Shown here: positions 27,141 through 35,225 of the stretch, piece by piece
Numbering within the stretch: position 1 is the stretch's first letter
How the letters are laid out: each line of letters begins with the position of its first letter
DNA from: CAZKRU01 sp964555235
GTDB lineage: Bacteria; Verrucomicrobiota; Verrucomicrobiia; Methylacidiphilales; CAMAQI01
NCBI GenBank assembly: GCA_964555235.1
Contig: CAZKRU010000007.1
Span: forward strand, 1-64,000
Reading direction: 5' to 3'
DNA length: 64,000 bases
Program-made: the position numbers and the translations under genes
Notes under the pieces: generated by a model
Seen by the model: the letters and a program-made list of their open reading frames with translations, nothing else
The model's database searches: none
What the model was told of the DNA's origin: nothing

Positions 27141-27635
27141 ATGAATAATCGAGTCAGAATCGAAATGGACTGGGATTTATATGTAAAGCTAAAGGAATTC
27201 TTTTGCACAGTGGAGTGTGAGTTTATGGAGGATAAAAAACCTCTTGAAATAACGGATTCATATTTTCCAGCGTGGAAGTTTTACTTTGATAAAAGGGGGT
27301 ATCACCGAATGAGCTGTGCAGAGTTTCGAGAAGCGGCACGAAGTGGTGTGTTTTTTCAAGGAACCGTTTTAAGAACATTCTTTGGTCGAGACAAATGGGA
27401 GCCCGATGGATTTACTGTTAATTTCTACTGGGAAAACAAGCGTTTTGAAAGCGGCATAATTATCGCGGTCGATCATGAGGATCTCCTTGAGAAGATGAGA
27501 TCAAGAATTCGCTATTACGGTCTATCGCCTCTGCAACTGGAACATTTTTATGCCTCGATAGAATCGAGTTTGATGAAGATTCCGAAAGCGTTTCGGCGTC
27601 GGCAGCTTTTCAGCTTTCCTCGCAAGGCTGATTAG
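27141..27635 (+). CDS. Unknown cytoplasmic protein, plus-strand cargo
   Basis: 164 residues, no signal peptide or TM segment. It is acidic in the first third (VECEFMEDKKPLEI) and basic at the end (AFRRRQLFSFPRKAD). It starts 36 bases from the ParA-side operator array and runs against the direction of the element, so it looks like an accessory gene. Codon use and AT content resemble the element rather than the chromosome. No family recognised. Confidence 0.55.
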   Translation: MNNRVRIEMDWDLYVKLKEFFCTVECEFMEDKKPLEITDSYFPAWKFYFDKRGYHRMSCAEFREAARSGVFFQGTVLRTFFGRDKWEPDGFTVNFYWENKRFESGIIIAVDHEDLLEKMRSRIRYYGLSPLQLEHFYASIESSLMKIPKAFRRRQLFSFPRKAD

Positions 27636-27660
27636 CGAGATTCCAGACAGCTAGATAAGA

Positions 27661-27673
27661 TAGTATATTACTA
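27661..27673. promoter_or_regulatory. TAGTA-box pair upstream of a plus-strand gene
   Basis: TAGTA at 27661 and TACTA at 27669 form the same inverted 13-mer as at 24501 and 27085. It lies 69 bases upstream of the gene at 27742. Confidence 0.62.
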
Positions 27674-27741
27674 TAAATAGGTGTTAAACGAAAATAATGA
27701 AGGTCTTGAACTCGTTCACATGATGCGTCTATTCTTGGGTA

Positions 27742-28209
27742 ATGAGACTCAATCCAATTTACTTCGATGAAGAGACAATATTCAAGAATGGAGGCATTAG
27801 CATTACAGACCTTCGTTTAATAACTCCATTGGGCGCGTGCCCAATTGACTACGTGGAATCTTTTGAAATAGTTCCCAATAATCGGGCACAAATGAAGCAA
27901 ACATGGTGTGATTGGCTGGCAGGCATTTCTGCTTCTTTACTTTTACCGTTTGCGATTTGCTGTGCTGTGAAATTCCCGATTTTTGTAAATGTTAGCATTC
28001 TGGTGTTGGCTGCTCTTTTGTGTTTAAGATCTCTTCACTACATGCACTCAGCGAGACGAGCTCGTAGCTCGAATTTTGAAATTTATGCCAACTGCAATAG
28101 CGGCCATCGGCTACTGGTTGAAAATTTCGAAAATTACGAGGATGCGAGTTATTGGTGTGCTGAATACTGTCGCTATCTTTGTAAAGCAAGGGACTTTAAA
28201 CGAGATTAA
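27742..28209 (+). CDS. DUF6232-like two-TM membrane protein
   Basis: 155 residues. The N-terminal part (YFDEETIFKNGGISITDLRLI, then CPIDYVESFEIV) is a short beta module of the type seen in DUF6232 proteins. Two TM helices follow at about residues 60-80 and 83-102, then a Cys-rich cytoplasmic tail. The function is unknown. It is the second plus-strand gene in this block and has its own TAGTA-box pair upstream. Confidence 0.58.
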   Translation: MRLNPIYFDEETIFKNGGISITDLRLITPLGACPIDYVESFEIVPNNRAQMKQTWCDWLAGISASLLLPFAICCAVKFPIFVNVSILVLAALLCLRSLHYMHSARRARSSNFEIYANCNSGHRLLVENFENYEDASYWCAEYCRYLCKARDFKRD

Positions 28210-28244
28210 TATTTATCTATGAAATCGCGGCCAAGTAGCCGCAA

Positions 28245-29810
28245 CTATTCCTTTTCCGACAAATCCTCAGCCGTCTCACAATCCGCATCATCAGGCCTCG
28301 GTGCAGTGAACCCGGTGGGAAGAAGCTTGGTTTTGCTGTATCCTTTTTCGCAGTGAATCATGTAGCACTCAAATCGCTTGAGTCTCCGTAAAAGCTCATG
28401 GTGCACTTTTGGCTTCCACGCTTCCTGTTTCGAGGTCGACCGCTTACCGCCAGACCAAGAGACAGAGTGATTCCAGTCTTCTTTTTCTCCCAGTCGCTCA
28501 GAGGCTGATTTCGCCCCGTAGGTGTTGGCAGCCTTGAAAACCAGTTCGTTTGAGAGATTGAGGAGGGTTTCCTCTTTGGCGTCATCGCCGATGCGATTCT
28601 TGATCGAGGATTCACCTTGGGTAAGGAAAAGAGCTGTGGCGTAGAATTCACGAATCATGGCAAGGGCCTTATAAATGGCCATTCCGTCTTTATTCTTGGT
28701 CATGATATTCTGGGCCTCGTCTGCAACGTAGATAATCAGGTTCTTTCGCACCCGGACTTTTTGCGGGAGGGAGGCACGAGAGAGGGCGTGTTCTGCATAC
28801 TGATTGAAGATGAGAGTCTCGATCGCTGCCTTGGATCTGGAAAACTCCGGAGGAACCGAGACGCAAAGAATTTTACCGTCATCGATCATTTCGATCCGAG
28901 CATTTGGATTCTCCGATGAAAAAACCTCGACGAGTGCGGGATGGGTGTAGGGCTCAAGCGAATTAGTGATGGTAGTGAGATGTCCGCCACGTTCTTCTTC
29001 TGGGATGCCGATAAACTTTTCGGAAAAATGGTTGAAGATGTCGTTGGCTTGGTTTCCGTCGTAAACGTTATTTTCTTTAAAAAGCCGGTCGGCATGAATC
29101 GCCAGTTGATTCAGTTTCTTCTCAAGAGTCGAAAGTGAGGTGAGGGTGCGGAAGAGTTTGTCTAAGGTCGGAGCCTCATTGAGAATCCGGAAGAGATTGA
29201 TTCCATTTTTGATGTGGAGGTAGGCCATGCTCTTGAAGTGATCCGAGGATCCACCAGAACCGATTCGACCTTGAGATTCGGCAGTATCGATAATTGCGGC
29301 CGCATAAGTTTCAGCAAGGATGATCGGATTCCCGATGAGGTTCATAAAGAATTCCGGTCGAAAGGCCGGATTGTGAACGGTGCGAGTACGAACGACGAGC
29401 GGCTTGCTCATCATTTTGAAATGCTTGGCCATCGCGAGAATCATTTCTTGCTCGTGACCTTTGGAACAGGTGAAGACGCATCCAAAATCCGGACACCGCT
29501 GAAAGAGCTGCGGTAATATCGTACAAAGCCCCACAGCGGTCTTTCCGGAGCCGGTCTTTCCGGTAACGAGCCATCCACGAATAAAGTCTTCGAGTGTCCA
29601 GCTCATGTTCCCAATGACGCAGACGACTTGTTTAAGTCGGTCCGTCTGGGTGACGGTTCCATCTCCGAAGCACCCCCATGCAAACCAAGTGGCCATGATG
29701 ATGAAGAGATACGGCACAAAGAAGAACATCCCTCCGAAAACGTCCCAGAGGACGAAGGCTGCCGCGCCAAAGACGAAAGCGAAAAGTCCTGAGAAAAGCT
29801 TCTGTTTCAT
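28245..29810 (-). CDS. Type IV coupling protein (VirD4/TraG/TraD-like ATPase)
   Basis: 521 residues. Two TM helices (about 8-25 and 30-48) anchor it in the inner membrane. Walker A is VTGKTGSGKTAVG near residue 83; Walker B is IIYVADEAQNIM near 360; RRLKRFECYMIH closes the ATPase. The coupling protein brings the relaxase-DNA complex to the secretion channel. It is followed by an acidic tail that may contact the relaxosome. Just upstream lies a TAGTA-box pair that includes the stop codon of the previous gene. Confidence 0.88.
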   Translation of the reverse strand: MKQKLFSGLFAFVFGAAAFVLWDVFGGMFFFVPYLFIIMATWFAWGCFGDGTVTQTDRLKQVVCVIGNMSWTLEDFIRGWLVTGKTGSGKTAVGLCTILPQLFQRCPDFGCVFTCSKGHEQEMILAMAKHFKMMSKPLVVRTRTVHNPAFRPEFFMNLIGNPIILAETYAAAIIDTAESQGRIGSGGSSDHFKSMAYLHIKNGINLFRILNEAPTLDKLFRTLTSLSTLEKKLNQLAIHADRLFKENNVYDGNQANDIFNHFSEKFIGIPEEERGGHLTTITNSLEPYTHPALVEVFSSENPNARIEMIDDGKILCVSVPPEFSRSKAAIETLIFNQYAEHALSRASLPQKVRVRKNLIIYVADEAQNIMTKNKDGMAIYKALAMIREFYATALFLTQGESSIKNRIGDDAKEETLLNLSNELVFKAANTYGAKSASERLGEKEDWNHSVSWSGGKRSTSKQEAWKPKVHHELLRRLKRFECYMIHCEKGYSKTKLLPTGFTAPRPDDADCETAEDLSEKE

Positions 29811-29814
29811 ATAA

Positions 29815-29827
29815 TACTATCTTACTA
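29815..29827. promoter_or_regulatory. TAGTA-box pair, direct orientation, before the coupling gene
   Basis: On the plus strand TACTA starts at 29815 and again at 29823, 8 bases apart in direct orientation. The TAG stop of the gene ending at 29825 is part of a box. The site ends 5 bases from the coupling-protein start. Confidence 0.58.
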
Positions 29828-30571
29828 CTTCACCTTGAAGATGACCGCATGACCGCCCGGAATTTCTGCTTTCCCGGTGAATGGCTGCACGTTGCTCATA
29901 TTGAGAAAATACTGGTCGTTTTGAGGATCCGGAACGACGGTAATCGTGACGCCCAGTTTTGAGAGTTCTTTGAGAGTAGCAACGTTGAGCTTGGTGACTC
30001 CCTCCATTTGACTATAGCGGGTTTCGTAGCGGTCCCGTGCCAGATTGACCGCCTTGTCATAACTGAGGGTGAAGAGGATCCCGAATCCAAGGAAGCAGGC
30101 GCAAGCGGCCGTGCACCACGGAATCCATCGCCGCTGTTTGGATGTACGAAGGAGGATTGCCTCAGTCTTGCCCAGGAGTGGAGCGATCGATTCTTGAATT
30201 TGGTTGATGAGTCGGTTGGTTTCCTGTGAGGCCTGCTCCTGTGCTGATTGGATCTTCTCGGCTTCGCTGTGCACGGCCGTTGCGGTGCTTTTGATGATCT
30301 CGACGGTCTTACTCAGCACTTCGCTACTGGCCTTCACGTATTCAAGGCAATCGGTCGGATTGAAGTCTTGAGGGAGTTGAGCCGGCGCGGATGCCTCCGG
30401 GGTGCCATCGAGTTGTTCGAACCACGTTTGAAACGATTGCCGGAGGATTTCAAAGAGAGGGTGATCTTTCGAGGGAAGCTCATGCCCATCGATCGCATCC
30501 TCGATCATTTGACGGAGTTCTGAGGGGAGTGATCCCAAAAAGAGATCCCATTCGGTTGGAGTGTCGTTCAT
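29825..30571 (-). CDS. Coiled-coil membrane protein between relaxase and coupling genes
   Basis: 248 residues. The N-terminal 90 are acidic; residues about 95-150 form a coiled coil (TVEIIKSTATAVHSEAEKIQSAQEQ and on); a TM helix lies near 158-178 (WCTAACACFLGFGILFTLSY), with a small C-terminal domain outside. No homologue was recognised. Its position suggests a mobilisation accessory protein that helps dock the relaxosome, which is an inference. Confidence 0.6.
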   Translation of the reverse strand: MNDTPTEWDLFLGSLPSELRQMIEDAIDGHELPSKDHPLFEILRQSFQTWFEQLDGTPEASAPAQLPQDFNPTDCLEYVKASSEVLSKTVEIIKSTATAVHSEAEKIQSAQEQASQETNRLINQIQESIAPLLGKTEAILLRTSKQRRWIPWCTAACACFLGFGILFTLSYDKAVNLARDRYETRYSQMEGVTKLNVATLKELSKLGVTITVVPDPQNDQYFLNMSNVQPFTGKAEIPGGHAVIFKVK

Positions 30572-30577
30572 ATAAAT

Positions 30578-30590
30578 GAGTATGTTACTA
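30578..30590. promoter_or_regulatory. TAGTA-box pair, one mismatch
   Basis: GAGTA at 30578 and TACTA at 30586 keep the 8-bp phase. The pair sits 7 bases upstream of the ATG at 30571. Confidence 0.5.
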
Positions 30591-30593
30591 CGA

Positions 30594-30887
30594 TTAGAGT
30601 TTGATGAGGGTCGGCTTCACGGTTTTCCGGAGGTAGTAATAGAGTTTCTTATCTCCGTCTGGTCTAGAAATGGGACATACCCATCCTTCGAGGTGAACTA
30701 CCGTGCAGGGTTCAGTTTTGTTTCCTTCTTCATCCTCCGTTGAGTCGATGAAATAAAACCCCTGAATCTTCTCTGGAGGAAAGACGAAGAAATCAATTTC
30801 GACGTGCTTTGAAGGAAGGGAAGATTCGCTCTGTTCCGCTGAGGTTTTGACTCGCGGCGTGATTTTCGTGTTCGGGTCGGGTTCCAT
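30594..30887 (-). CDS. Small protein overlapping the relaxase 3' end
   Basis: 97 residues. The start at 30887 lies inside the relaxase gene, giving a 95-base overlap in another frame. No later start codon exists in the frame, so the overlap is real if the gene is. The product looks like a compact beta-rich domain (EIDFFVFPPEKIQGFYFI, then VVHLEGWVCPI). Function unknown. Confidence 0.5.
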   Translation of the reverse strand: MEPDPNTKITPRVKTSAEQSESSLPSKHVEIDFFVFPPEKIQGFYFIDSTEDEEGNKTEPCTVVHLEGWVCPISRPDGDKKLYYYLRKTVKPTLIKL

Positions 30888-32022
30888 GGGCTTGTTTCCT
30901 GATTTGTTGATGAACTACGGGGTTGATCGGTTGAAATTGGTTTTGCGACGTGCGAACGTCTTTGATCTGGCGTTTGAGCTCCTTGATCTTCCGGAAGCGT
31001 TCCATCTGTTTTTGTCGGATCGAGTCGAGGGTGATTTGTTGGGCGGCCTTCGAGACGGCTTTTTCGAGAGAGGTGGGGCGATAGCCCATAAACCTCATGG
31101 CCTGCTTCTTGATGGAGTTTTTGACCCGGATCCGGCGTTCGGATTTTATCTCGGTCTCGATGGCTTTGATTTGCTGATATTTGGCGAGAATGACCTTTTG
31201 CTGGGACTTGAATTCATTCCAGCGCGGGGTTCCGGGGCCGATGGTAGGAGAGGGCCGGATCCGCGGTGGACGTGGAGCAAAAACAAACCGGTGACCTTGG
31301 GCGTGTTTCTGAACCCGCTCTTGGACATGAGGATCCTCGATCTTCTTTTCCCAGAAGCGTAGTTGGGTGGCGAGGGATTCTTTAAGGAAGTTGAGTTTGT
31401 CCTCTTGGCCGTTATCAATCTTGTTTTTGAGCTGACCGGAGAAAGAGACGAACTGGCCGCCTTGGGTTCTGGGGTGAACAAAGACGTGGGCATGGAGGTT
31501 ATCGGTGTCGTGATGAAAGCCATAGGTGTACCCCAGAGAGTCGCCTTTGTGGAATTGATCGGTAAAGTTCCGCATGGTCCGTTTCATGCACTGGTGAAGG
31601 ACAGCCTGCGGGTTGATTCCCTTGGCAACGAGTTTGTCGTGGAATTCCTTCGACATCGAAAAGACGAGCCTGTGGTGATCCTTTTTCGTTTTTGGGAATC
31701 GGTTGGAGTGGACTTTCCACGCGCGGAGGATGCGAGTTCGTTTTTCCTTGTTGGATAAACTCTCGAAATGATCGAACCCGCCTCCGGATCTGCGGGAGGC
31801 GGCCGTCCGGATGAAACCGGCAGCATGGAGCTCTCCGAATTCTTCTTTGGAGAGATAGTCGATCCCATCTCCGGGTGAAATCTTTGGTTTGACCTCTTCA
31901 CCGGCGCGGCGAGCTCTGGCGCGGTCGGCGTAATGTTTGAGGTCGGAACCCTCGATCTGGTATTCCGGATCGAAACCGATACCGGAATACTTCATGACGT
32001 GGACAATGATGCCATGACTCAT
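30793..32022 (-). CDS. HUH relaxase (mobilisation nuclease)
   Basis: About 409 residues from ATG 32022 (MSHGIIVHVMKYSG), which has GGAGGG 9 bases upstream; a longer frame to 32094 is not supported. HHDTDNLHAHVF near residue 170 is the metal-binding motif III of MOBP-type relaxases. A Tyr in GDGIDYLSKEEF near residue 55 is a candidate nucleophile. The C-terminal half is strongly basic and coiled (residues 250-380). The enzyme nicks oriT and leads the strand into the recipient. A divergent plus-strand gene starts 34 bases away. Confidence 0.85.
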   Translation of the reverse strand: MSHGIIVHVMKYSGIGFDPEYQIEGSDLKHYADRARARRAGEEVKPKISPGDGIDYLSKEEFGELHAAGFIRTAASRRSGGGFDHFESLSNKEKRTRILRAWKVHSNRFPKTKKDHHRLVFSMSKEFHDKLVAKGINPQAVLHQCMKRTMRNFTDQFHKGDSLGYTYGFHHDTDNLHAHVFVHPRTQGGQFVSFSGQLKNKIDNGQEDKLNFLKESLATQLRFWEKKIEDPHVQERVQKHAQGHRFVFAPRPPRIRPSPTIGPGTPRWNEFKSQQKVILAKYQQIKAIETEIKSERRIRVKNSIKKQAMRFMGYRPTSLEKAVSKAAQQITLDSIRQKQMERFRKIKELKRQIKDVRTSQNQFQPINPVVHQQIRKQAHGTRPEHENHAASQNLSGTERIFPSFKARRN

Positions 32023-32056
32023 GAGAGTTGACCCTCCGCCCATATCGTAGTATGGT

Positions 32057-32401
32057 ATGAGCATGAGAACAGTGTATCTCGCCGAGAGCGACAATTATCT
32101 TTTGGAGTCTCATCGGATAATGGCTGAGCGCATTCAAGCCGACCGTTCACTTTTACGATTTCCAAGAAAACAAATCGCAAGATGGCTTGAAAATGATCTT
32201 TCGTGGAGTTCAAGACTGGCAACTGAAGAGTGGGTGACTTTACTAAAACCGGAGAATTTTGAAGAGTTGATTCATGCAATGACACGGGACGACGATGAAG
32301 GACAACGCCTTCGTTCGAGCTCTCCTTTTGGCGAGGGCATCCTTTCGCGTGAAGAGATCGACGCTCTTTTTGATGAGGCTTATGCATCGGTCCCAAGTTG
32401 A
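32057..32401 (+). CDS. Putative antitoxin-like partner of the nucleotidyltransferase
   Basis: 114 residues (start ATG 32057 or 32063). It is helical and charged (ESHRIMAERIQADRSLLRF), ending in an acidic region (GILSREEIDALFDEAY). It overlaps the next gene by 20-29 bases, is divergent from the relaxase and has a degenerate TAGTA box at its start. The small-gene-first overlap with a nucleotidyltransferase gene resembles toxin-antitoxin or abortive-infection pairs. No family match is claimed. Confidence 0.55.
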   Translation: MSMRTVYLAESDNYLLESHRIMAERIQADRSLLRFPRKQIARWLENDLSWSSRLATEEWVTLLKPENFEELIHAMTRDDDEGQRLRSSSPFGEGILSREEIDALFDEAYASVPS

Positions 32402-32954
32402 GCATCTGATTCGGGAGATTTCCAAGTTTACCGGCGATAAAGAATTCTTGATCGTGGGAAGTCAGTCGATCCATGGCATGATGAATTTCCCTCCAGACGT
32501 TTTTAAAAACTCGGTAGAGTGCGATTTTTATAGGGAAGATGCGGCATGGATTCAAAAGGTTCGAAAAGCTTTTGGGCTTGAAAGCGAGTTTTGGAAGAGG
32601 AACCAGTATCACGCCGACCCCATCGGTGCCCATGTGGTCAAAATGCCTCCGGGATGGAAGGATCGACTCATCACGTATCAGATTGACGACATCATTTGCA
32701 AAGTCCCTCAACCTTTGGATTTGGCGGCCTGCAAACTCATGGCGGGTCGAGAAAAGGATCTGGTGTATGTGAAGGAGCTGGTGTCGTGGGGTTTCGTGAA
32801 GAAGGACGAATTGGTGGAGCGAGTTCGGACGATGGGATCGGCTGACGATCCGAACATCCACTTGAAGCTTCGTCGCTTTGACGAATATGAGACTCAAACT
32901 CAGAGAGTTCAAAGTAAGCATCGTCGAGATGGGCATCGGGGTCATCGGCTTTAA
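32382..32954 (+). CDS. DUF6036-like nucleotidyltransferase-fold protein
   Basis: About 190 residues from ATG 32382, where GAGG lies just upstream; ATG 32373 is an alternative. FLIVGSQSIHGMMNFP and SVECDFYRE match the GS-x(n)-D/E-x-D pattern of minimal nucleotidyltransferases. LPxGW-like PPGWKDRLITY and LDLAACKLMAGREKDLVYV are typical of DUF6036 proteins. Such proteins often occur as the larger partner of small defence or addiction modules. Only one clear acidic pair is visible, so activity is uncertain. Confidence 0.68.
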   Translation: MHRSQVEHLIREISKFTGDKEFLIVGSQSIHGMMNFPPDVFKNSVECDFYREDAAWIQKVRKAFGLESEFWKRNQYHADPIGAHVVKMPPGWKDRLITYQIDDIICKVPQPLDLAACKLMAGREKDLVYVKELVSWGFVKKDELVERVRTMGSADDPNIHLKLRRFDEYETQTQRVQSKHRRDGHRGHRL

Positions 32955-32955
32955 G

Positions 32956-33171
32956 TTATTCAAAAGTTTTGAATCCTAGCTCATAAAATTCGGCGGCAAT
33001 ATTTTGGTAATGATCACAATTTTTCCCAAGCTCAATGCTTTCAAAAGGTTTCCTTTTTTGTCCGCCTAAAAAAAATTCTTTGGCAATATCATACGCAACA
33101 CAATTTTCTTTAAAGTCTTTATCCAAAGGAAAACCAACTTCCTTTGCTGCGTCTTCAAAACTTTTTTTCAT
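32956..33171 (-). CDS. Small soluble protein behind the ribbon-helix-helix gene
   Basis: 71 residues from ATG 33171 (MKKSFEDAAKEVGFPL), one base after the upstream stop; the longer frame would overlap that gene. The ending (AAEFYELGFKTFE) and overall make-up are helical. It has no recognised family. Tight spacing suggests joint expression with the DNA-binding protein. Confidence 0.55.
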   Translation of the reverse strand: MKKSFEDAAKEVGFPLDKDFKENCVAYDIAKEFFLGGQKRKPFESIELGKNCDHYQNIAAEFYELGFKTFE

Positions 33172-33172
33172 T

Positions 33173-33418
33173 TTACTCCCAGTATTCGAGAACCGTTCGT
33201 TTGAGGTCGGCCATTTCCTTTTCAAGTTCTTCGGCCCACTTAGGCTTTGGGGAGGAGGCGAGCGGCCGGTGCAGGCAATCCGAAATCGCCCGGGCGATGG
33301 TGTCATTGGTCTTCATGTTCCAACGCTTTGAAAGTTCACGGACGGCCGCTTTCGTTTCAGGGGTTGAAAAGAAGTTTATCCGGACTTGGTTCGGGTTTCT
33401 TTTCTGGTTCTGCTTCAT
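33173..33418 (-). CDS. Ribbon-helix-helix DNA-binding protein, relaxosome or operator-binding candidate
   Basis: About 81 residues from ATG 33418 (MKQNQKRNPNQ). Strand QVRINFF is followed by two helices (TPETKAAVRELSKRW and KTNDTIARAISDCL), the ribbon-helix-helix plan of Arc/MetJ/MobC proteins. A C-terminal helix completes it. It lies next to the hairpin-rich candidate oriT and upstream of the relaxase, as relaxosome accessory proteins do. It is also a candidate for binding the 8-bp phased TAGTA boxes, though no array lies in front of it. An element-specific 12-mer (CTACTGGGAAAA, inverse) sits just upstream. Confidence 0.68.
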   Translation of the reverse strand: MKQNQKRNPNQVRINFFSTPETKAAVRELSKRWNMKTNDTIARAISDCLHRPLASSPKPKWAEELEKEMADLKRTVLEYWE

Positions 33419-33475
33419 CTTTTGTTTTCCCAGTAGTGATTTTAAGAATGGTTTTTGCCGTAGCGTGCCTGACAC

Positions 33476-33844
33476 GCGGAGGCCTGTTTTGGGGAGTCAA
33501 CGAGCCAAAACGTAAAATGGTGCACAATTTTACTATGCTCTTTACCGAAGAAATGGTGCACATTGCAGCATTTTGAGGAGGTGGTTTCGGAACTCGAAAC
33601 CCGAGTCAAGGGAGCCAAAGTAGAGGCTTCCTTGACCAGACCGGAGGCCAGAATGGAGCCTCCGGGGAGCTTGTCTCTGGCGGCAGAACCGCCAAGGACT
33701 GGGTGACCGGATTGCGGCGGAGGCCATGCTTGGGGGGCGGGAGTGGCGGCCGAAATCGGCCTCCGGAGAGCACCAAACCTTGGACACCCAATCCAAATTC
33801 CTGCGACCTTCGGTCGCCTCTTTGAAAAAAATGAGGTCATAAAA
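33476..33844. other. Non-coding, hairpin-rich region; candidate origin of transfer
   Basis: No convincing gene fills these 369 bases. They contain direct repeats of AAATGGTGCACA at 33515 and 33551 and several inverted repeats: GTTTCG/CGAAAC (33584-33600), CCGGAGGC/GCCTCCGG (33641-33665), GGCGG/CCGCC (33679-33693) and GGCCGAAATCGGCC (33748-33761). The position beside a ribbon-helix-helix gene and near the relaxase fits oriT. The nick site cannot be placed. Confidence 0.5.
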
Positions 33845-35218
33845 TCAAGGGTGAAGGGATCGGGAGGGTTTGAAAGCATTCGGAATTTGAACCCGACTTG
33901 ATGGGGTTAGGGGCTCGGGTTTGAATGGGTTCAGATCGGATTTGAGTTCATGCTCAAACTGTTTGAGGGTTCTCCAATCGGCCTGAACAAGATCCTCAGT
34001 CTGCTTCTGGGAAGGGGAAAAGCCTGCGCTCTGGGCTCTTTCCAAAAGCAGAATGGCCTTGTGGCGGCGGGCTTCGTTCATCGTCTTTTGCCATTCTGCC
34101 TGACGAATTTGTTCATGGGTTTTGTCGGTTGGAGAGATCAACTGGGTCGGTTCGGAGGCCTTGAGCACCTGACCTTGTGAGGTTCCCCGGTGGTAAAGGT
34201 TTCCGGCTTTGGTGATCTCTCCGGATTGTAGGAGCTCGGAAACCAAGGTCGTTTCACGCAGGGTTTGGATTCGCTCGCGGTCGATCCGGATGAGGTCATG
34301 GTTCCAATCTTTGCCCTCCGGAACGAGAATTCTCAGGTCGCCTTGGAACCCCAAGTCTTTCAAAGTCTTCAAAGCGCGGCTGGTTCCGTTCACTCCCTCC
34401 ACGTCCGAGTTGAGGGCGAGAACCACATTTTTGCGGCCTTCGGCCGCAAATTGAGCGAGGTTTTCAGGGAGGCTATTACCTCCTAGCGAGAGAAAACAAG
34501 GGGTGTTCGTTTGATCCAGAAGCCCCTTTTGGGGGGCGAGCTGGGCGAGGCTGAGGGCCTCGATCGGAGACTCGGTGAGAATGAGGGTGTCGGCCGTCTT
34601 GGGGTTTCCAAGGTAGAACCAAGCGAAGGTTTTGGATCCCAAAGCCGACTTCATTCCGGTTTGGTGAAGGGTGGAGCGTGAGCTCAGGCCTCGGATTTCT
34701 CCATCCAAGTTCCGGTGCAGAAAGGTTGCATTGGTCAACATCGGGAGGTCTTTGGAGTGAGTCGCTTTGATAACTTCTGGATCAATTAGGGCAGGGTCAA
34801 TGCCACGGGTCTGAGTCAAATAGTCGTGGACGTGGCCCCACTTTTCGGGAGCATCGATGGCAAGGCGTGCGCGTTGCTCCGGGAAAGATTCACTGGGAGC
34901 GGAGGAGGGCGAAGCCGCCTTGGAATGCGCTACTGGGAAAGAAAGAGGGGTTTGGGCGTTGGTGCCGTGCCGGTCGGCAAGCCAGACGCAGGCCTTTCGG
35001 AAGTCGGTTTGATTGAGGTGCATGGCAAGATCGATGGCTCCAAACCCGCCTTTTCGGTTCTTGTGATCGAACCATTTCTGGCCGGTGACGTTGATCGCGT
35101 GGAGGTCATTTTTGAACATGATCGATTGGCCTTGGCGGTCGGAAGCGAACCCTTCGGACTCAAGAATTTGGGCAACCGGAATATCCCGGACTTGATCGGC
35201 GAGGTTGATGAGAGGCAT
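33845..35218 (-). CDS. Toprim-domain primase (DUF3991/Toprim, plasmid type)
   Basis: About 457 residues from ATG 35218 (MPLINLADQVRDI), 7 bases after the upstream stop. The N-terminal 90 residues match the DUF3991-type zinc-less primase module (GQKWFDHKNRKGGFGAIDL). The Toprim domain follows near 215-300: LILTESPIEALSLAQ with the catalytic Glu, and VVLALNSDVEG, where the usual DxD reads NSD. A Lys/Gln-rich C-terminal part is of unknown role. Such primases serve replication or priming of the transferred strand. Confidence 0.8.
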   Translation of the reverse strand: MPLINLADQVRDIPVAQILESEGFASDRQGQSIMFKNDLHAINVTGQKWFDHKNRKGGFGAIDLAMHLNQTDFRKACVWLADRHGTNAQTPLSFPVAHSKAASPSSAPSESFPEQRARLAIDAPEKWGHVHDYLTQTRGIDPALIDPEVIKATHSKDLPMLTNATFLHRNLDGEIRGLSSRSTLHQTGMKSALGSKTFAWFYLGNPKTADTLILTESPIEALSLAQLAPQKGLLDQTNTPCFLSLGGNSLPENLAQFAAEGRKNVVLALNSDVEGVNGTSRALKTLKDLGFQGDLRILVPEGKDWNHDLIRIDRERIQTLRETTLVSELLQSGEITKAGNLYHRGTSQGQVLKASEPTQLISPTDKTHEQIRQAEWQKTMNEARRHKAILLLERAQSAGFSPSQKQTEDLVQADWRTLKQFEHELKSDLNPFKPEPLTPSSRVQIPNAFKPSRSLHP

Positions 35219-35225
35219 AGCAATC

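Noticed and set aside
32019..32963. 314-residue minus-strand open frame opposite the nucleotidyltransferase pair
   Set aside because: The plus-strand product has family motifs; the antisense frame is an unordered sequence that would also overlap the relaxase start.
33442..33879. 145-residue minus-strand frame and a 109-residue plus-strand frame in the candidate oriT region
   Set aside because: Composition is repetitive (Pro, Arg, Gly from hairpin DNA), neither has a ribosome site, and both depend on the inverted repeats.
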